NCBI GenBank assembly: GCA_903851035.1
Contig: CAINND010000060.1
Coordinates: 62,001 to 126,000, forward strand
DNA length: 64,000 bases
Direction of reading: 5' to 3'
DNA from: an uncultured Acidobacteriota bacterium
GTDB lineage: Bacteria; Acidobacteriota; Terriglobia; Terriglobales; Acidobacteriaceae
Positions within the stretch are counted from its first letter, which is position 1. The number at the start of each line of letters is the position of its first letter. The position numbers and the translations under genes are program-made. Below the pieces are notes generated by a model that did not search any database, was not told where the DNA came from, and saw only the letters and a list, made by a program, of their open reading frames with translations. This document shows, one piece after another, positions 61,563-64,000 of this stretch.

Positions 61563-63932
61563 CTAGAAGCGCATGGAGAGCGAGCCAACGAAGGTCCGCG
61601 GCGAGCCCACCTGCAAGGTATCCACCAGCCCGCCGGGATCACTGAGGACGAAGCCGTTGGTTCCGATGGAGGAGTAGTACTTCTCGCTGAAGATGTTGTA
61701 AATGCTCAGCTGGATCTTCACATCCTGCAACGGTCCAACCTCCGACTTCTTGTAGCCGGCGGCAAAGTTGGAGAGGAAACGCCCATCCACGCTGCCGGTG
61801 TTGTCGTAGCTGTAGTAGCGGGTGGACATGTAGTCGGCGTTGATGTGGGTGAAGAACTCCTTGTAGCGGTAGCCCAGTTCCGACTTCCACATGAACTCCG
61901 GAGTATCCACGGCAACTTTGTCCTTGATGTAGTAGGTTACCGGCGTGGAACCTGAGTAGGCGTTCACGTTGTCATCGTAAGTGGAGCGGTTATAGGTGAC
62001 GCCGTTGTAGAGCGAGAAGCCGTGGCCCAACTGCACGGTGGCGGCGGCGTCAAAACCATTCGTGGTGACACCGGCGACGTTGACCAGCACGCTGGCGTTG
62101 CCGGCAATTCCGGGGCCCTGCTGCAAGGCCAGCAGGCGGTTGCTGAAGTTGACGTGGAAGAAGCTGGCCTCGGCCTGCACCTTCTCATTGGTATAACGGT
62201 AGCCGAATTCCTCGGTCCAGCTGGTCTCGGGCTTCAATGTACCCTTTGACGCGTTGAACGAGGCCTGTGTGACGCCCCAGGGCGCAGGGCCGAAGCCGTT
62301 GCCGCCCGCCACAAAGGCGCGGACGTTATAAGCAGCATCGCCGTAAAGTTCGCTGTGTTTATCCAGCTTGTAGTTAGCGCCGAACTGCGGCAGGAAGGGC
62401 TTGCCGCTGGTGAGCTGACCCTGTGCGTAGTTGGAAGCAGGAGCGCCGGTCAGCGCTGGTGCGTCGTGCGCAACCAGGGTGCCGGTGGTGTAAGTCTCTG
62501 CCGTCTTGAAGCCGGCGGAGAGCGTCAGGTTCTTGGTGGCCTTGAACTGATCCTGCAAATGTATCTGGAAGAGGTTGGTGCCGAAGTCGTAGGCCCACTG
62601 CGTGTAGAACGGGTTCTTCGGGAAGCTGTCCAGCGACTGACCCGGACCGGAGAGGCTGGTGGGATAGAAACGGCGGGCCAGCGTGAAGTTTTCCTTCTCA
62701 AACCATACGCCACCTTCCAGGTGGTTGCGGGTGGTCTCATACTTCAGCGAGGTGAGGAAGCCTCCACGCTGGATGCCGTACTCCGAGCTGCGCATGGAGA
62801 TGGGCGAGAGATAGCCGGTATAGGTGGAGTTATAGGTCGGCGTGTAGGGCGTGAACCAGAGGCCGATGCCATCGTTGCCGTGACCGTAGGCGGTGGTCTT
62901 CCATGTCAGCTTGTCGGTGAGTTGCGTCTTGTAGGTGACACCGCCGAGGATGTCTTTGCGGAGGCCTGCGCCGGCGTAGTAGCCGGCGTCGCAAGGATCT
63001 TCAGCCGGCGTCAACGTGGCCACTTTGCCGGGATAGCTGCCAAAGCCGTTGCAGGCGTAAGCAGCCTGCAAGGACTGAGCCCAGTTGCCGTAGTTATCAA
63101 AGTTGTAGCCCAGCTTCTGGACATAGACTTTGGAGAGATCCTGATAGTCGGTTTCGTGGCGGTTGCTGTAATCCATGAATGCCGTCAGCACGCCCTTGTT
63201 GCCGAAGTAGTGGACGATCTTGCCGTTCAACTGCCAGTAGTTCTGGCTGATGTCGCCCGCGCCCTTCCACTTGTCACTCATCTGGCTGACGCCGGCGATG
63301 TAGAACTTGGTTTTACCGTGTAGCAAGCCGCTCTCATAACGCACAACCGTGCGGTAGGCGTTGAAGCTGCCGAAGGCCTGGTCAACGGATACTGAACGCT
63401 TGTCCGAAGGGTCTACTGAGAAGAACTGTACGGTGCCGCCCAGATTGCTGTTGGAGGCTGTTTCCAGTGCGCCGGTGCCCTGCGAGAGCACGATGCGTCC
63501 GATGTTTTCATCCATGATGGCGCGGCTGATGTGCAGGCCGTTCCAGTTGCCGTAGCTCATGTCGCCCAACGGAATTTCATCGAGCGTGAAGCCGAGCTGG
63601 TTCTGATTGAAGCCGCGGATGGAGATGCGAACCGCCCACTCATAGGCGCCGTACGGATCGGCCGAAGTGTAGTTGACGCTGGGTAACTGGGCCACCATGC
63701 GGATGGGGCTGGTACCCGGGGCGCTCTCTTGAATCAGGCTCTCGCTGACAATCTGTTCGGTGCGCACTTCGCCAGGAGCGGTGACGGAAATGCTATCCGA
63801 AACCTGGATCTTGGCGGGCGGAGTGCTGGTATCTGTGGGGGGCTGGGCCGGGCCGCCAGACTGCTGGGCGAACACTCCAACCGAGGCAAGCAGGACGATG
63901 GCAATCCCGAAGAATGACGAGCAGCGTTTCAT
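61563..63932 (-). CDS. TonB-dependent outer-membrane receptor
   Basis: The 789-residue protein has a signal peptide (cleavage near VFAQQ), a plug domain (VSDSISVTAPGEVRTEQIV, then RISIRGFNQNQLGFTLDEIPLGDM and RIVLSQGTGALETASNSNLGG) and a long beta-barrel rich in aromatic strand ends. It finishes PRTFVGSLSMRF with the terminal Phe needed for outer-membrane insertion. No N-terminal carboxypeptidase-regulatory (CarboxypepD) domain is present, unlike many acidobacterial TonB proteins. The neighbouring phosphodiesterase hints at a phosphorylated or nucleotide-like substrate; this is inference. Confidence 0.93.
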   Translation of the reverse strand: MKRCSSFFGIAIVLLASVGVFAQQSGGPAQPPTDTSTPPAKIQVSDSISVTAPGEVRTEQIVSESLIQESAPGTSPIRMVAQLPSVNYTSADPYGAYEWAVRISIRGFNQNQLGFTLDEIPLGDMSYGNWNGLHISRAIMDENIGRIVLSQGTGALETASNSNLGGTVQFFSVDPSDKRSVSVDQAFGSFNAYRTVVRYESGLLHGKTKFYIAGVSQMSDKWKGAGDISQNYWQLNGKIVHYFGNKGVLTAFMDYSNRHETDYQDLSKVYVQKLGYNFDNYGNWAQSLQAAYACNGFGSYPGKVATLTPAEDPCDAGYYAGAGLRKDILGGVTYKTQLTDKLTWKTTAYGHGNDGIGLWFTPYTPTYNSTYTGYLSPISMRSSEYGIQRGGFLTSLKYETTRNHLEGGVWFEKENFTLARRFYPTSLSGPGQSLDSFPKNPFYTQWAYDFGTNLFQIHLQDQFKATKNLTLSAGFKTAETYTTGTLVAHDAPALTGAPASNYAQGQLTSGKPFLPQFGANYKLDKHSELYGDAAYNVRAFVAGGNGFGPAPWGVTQASFNASKGTLKPETSWTEEFGYRYTNEKVQAEASFFHVNFSNRLLALQQGPGIAGNASVLVNVAGVTTNGFDAAATVQLGHGFSLYNGVTYNRSTYDDNVNAYSGSTPVTYYIKDKVAVDTPEFMWKSELGYRYKEFFTHINADYMSTRYYSYDNTGSVDGRFLSNFAAGYKKSEVGPLQDVKIQLSIYNIFSEKYYSSIGTNGFVLSDPGGLVDTLQVGSPRTFVGSLSMRF

Positions 63933-64000
63933 GGCCTCTCCGATTTGGTTCAGATTCCTGCTGCGGCCCCTGGCAAGGCAGCCTGCTAACAGGCCCGCGC

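Overview
The window looks like a chromosomal segment of an acidobacterium, most likely of the Terriglobia/Acidobacteriaceae type. Base composition is moderately high in GC, gene density is high, and most genes have strong AGGAGG-like ribosome binding sites. The lineage clue is three adjacent secreted proteins with the von Willebrand-like 'VWFA-related Acidobacterial' architecture (47468-51421). Supporting features are hopanoid/ceramide-type glycosyltransferases, a plug-domain TonB receptor, an MglA GTPase and many Tat/Sec-exported proteins of unknown function. This assignment is inference; no database search was possible.

Layout. 1-1049: the 3' end of a methylmalonyl-CoA decarboxylase-like gene and a Nudix hydrolase. 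1199-10278: a probable island bounded on the right by an intact tRNA-Leu(CAG) and on the left by a decayed copy of that tRNA's 3' end plus its terminator. Between them lie a divergent Gln/Asn-rich exported protein and a tight three-gene run: exported caspase-like protease, Tat-exported protein of unknown function, exported TPR-CHAT protease. This is the best candidate for an undescribed system. 10674-15294: a phosphoacceptor-domain mini-protein, enoyl-CoA hydratase, a VOC-lumazine synthase fusion with nusB, a small exported protein and leuA. 15319-16586: RNase P RNA and a type IV pilin, each followed by a closely similar terminator hairpin. 16641-28165: glycosyltransferase, esterases, glyA, an exported Hcp-like protein, a membrane glycosyltransferase, rpiB, alr and dnaB.

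28166-28825 is a structured gene-free stretch. 28826-38434 carries two small membrane-anchored cytochromes c, two HpnI-like glycosyltransferases, an ArnT-like transferase, tyrS (apparently leaderless) and a PPK2 kinase. 38586-45479 mixes AT-richer orphan genes with housekeeping genes (dut, efp, acyP, apt, lgt) and a probable 6S RNA just upstream of lgt. 45488-54583 holds an rluD-type gene, the three VWFA proteins, mglA, an MsrP-type methionine sulfoxide reductase and an Er-VIT iron transporter. A tRNA-Pro(CGG) follows and is directly abutted by the C-terminal remnant of a serine recombinase, a second sign that tRNA 3' ends serve as integration sites here. 55171-63932: a giant NHL-repeat protein, mtgA, a nucleotide pyrophosphatase/phosphodiesterase-like enzyme and its TonB-dependent receptor neighbour.

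How the genes fit together: most runs are short operons (ribH-nusB; acyP-apt with overlapping stop and start; hpnI-like with arnT-like, overlapping by 4 bp; caspase-Tat-CHAT). The envelope is the dominant theme: lipid glycosylation, peptidoglycan synthesis, lipoprotein processing, exported hydrolases, surface VWFA and NHL proteins, and exported caspase-fold proteases.
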